From: Phycisphaerales bacterium
Lineage (GTDB): Bacteria > Planctomycetota > Phycisphaerae > Phycisphaerales > UBA1924
Direction: 5' to 3'
Length of the DNA: 14,846 nucleotides
Assembly: GCA_029212425.1 (NCBI GenBank)
Contig: JARGNC010000047.1
Location: forward strand, 1-14,846
Part shown: positions 14,608 to 14,846 of the stretch, one piece after another
Numbering within the stretch: the stretch's first letter is position 1
Layout of the letters: the number at the start of each line of letters is the position of its first letter
Position numbers and translations under genes: made by a program
The notes under the pieces: generated by a model
What the model was told of the DNA's origin: nothing
Database searches by the model: none
The model's input: only the letters and a program-made list of their open reading frames with translations

Positions 14608-14846
14608 TTATTCGTGTCCCGAACCCGTTTGAACAGGCCGCGCAGAAACAGTGTTCAGAGCAGCAATTTCGGGTGATTCAATCGCGGGGTTTCGTCTTGG
14701 AAGATCACTATTGCCTGTCCAGAGCACACGGATCATGTGGACAATGTCGTCGAGAATCATGAGCACGCAAGGCAGCAGGATCAGGCTAATGACCTTCGCA
14801 CTGATCAATCCGCACGCGATGGTGATCGCCATCGGGATCAGGAACT
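14608..14846 (-). CDS. RND efflux transporter, C-terminal fragment (gene continues past the right edge)
   Basis: Only the last 78 codons are in the window. They read FLIPMAITIACGLISAKVIS then LILLPCVLMILDDI, the last membrane helix of AcrB/CusA/HAE-type RND pumps (compare the common FLIPMAIS...GLLFATVLTLFLVP...YLILED ending). A hydrophilic cytoplasmic tail of about 45 residues follows. RND pumps export drugs, metals or lipids using the proton gradient, normally with a periplasmic adaptor and an outer-membrane channel. The type cannot be told from this fragment. It ends 7 nt before the ABC exporter start on the same strand, so the two are likely co-transcribed. Confidence 0.85.
   Translation of the reverse strand, partial: FLIPMAITIACGLISAKVISLILLPCVLMILDDIVHMIRVLWTGNSDLPRRNPAIESPEIAALNTVSARPVQTGSGHE

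Overview
The window looks like a chromosomal segment of a planctomycete, most likely a Phycisphaerae-type bacterium. This rests on the gene types and is not proven. The clues are a long Q/A/M-rich coiled-coil membrane protein ending in the IPREY...RYF motif that I associate with planctomycete MoxR/DUF58 neighbourhoods, an orphan Fe3+-type substrate-binding lipoprotein, a tandem CxxC protein, and moderately GC-rich DNA with many GATC/CGATCG-type words. Genes are densely packed and mostly chromosomal housekeeping or envelope genes. I saw no tRNA, rRNA, CRISPR array, transposase or phage gene.

Layout. Positions 1-335 (minus) hold a small conserved-looking gene interrupted by an in-frame amber codon and running off the left edge. 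Positions 432-3205 (minus) hold an HD-GYP c-di-GMP phosphodiesterase, an M20D amidohydrolase and a small lipoprotein, closed by a strong hairpin terminator at 374-405. Positions 3351-6224 (minus) hold a two-gene unit: a large membrane-anchored coiled-coil protein and, 3 nt later, a solute-binding lipoprotein. Positions 6391-9164 (plus), divergent from that unit, hold an O-antigen-ligase-like membrane protein overlapping by 4 nt (ATGA) a UDP-GlcNAc 6-dehydrogenase-type enzyme, a surface-polysaccharide pair.

Positions 9178-11523 (minus) hold an S41 protease lipoprotein (TTG start with a good Shine-Dalgarno) followed by a secreted LolA-like/DUF2092-type protein. Their transcript appears to end at a hairpin plus T5 that lies inside the 3' end of the convergent dehydrogenase gene. 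Positions 11794-12372 (plus) hold a lone CheW-domain protein with its own terminator. Positions 12407-14846 (minus) hold the C-terminus of an RND efflux pump, an MsbA-type ABC exporter and a small protein with two ClpX-like zinc-finger modules, separated by 7 nt and 1 nt and so almost certainly one operon.

The best candidates for something undescribed are the RND-ABC-double zinc finger operon, the coiled-coil/orphan binding-protein pair, and the amber-interrupted gene at the left edge. No obvious defence or mobile system is present.
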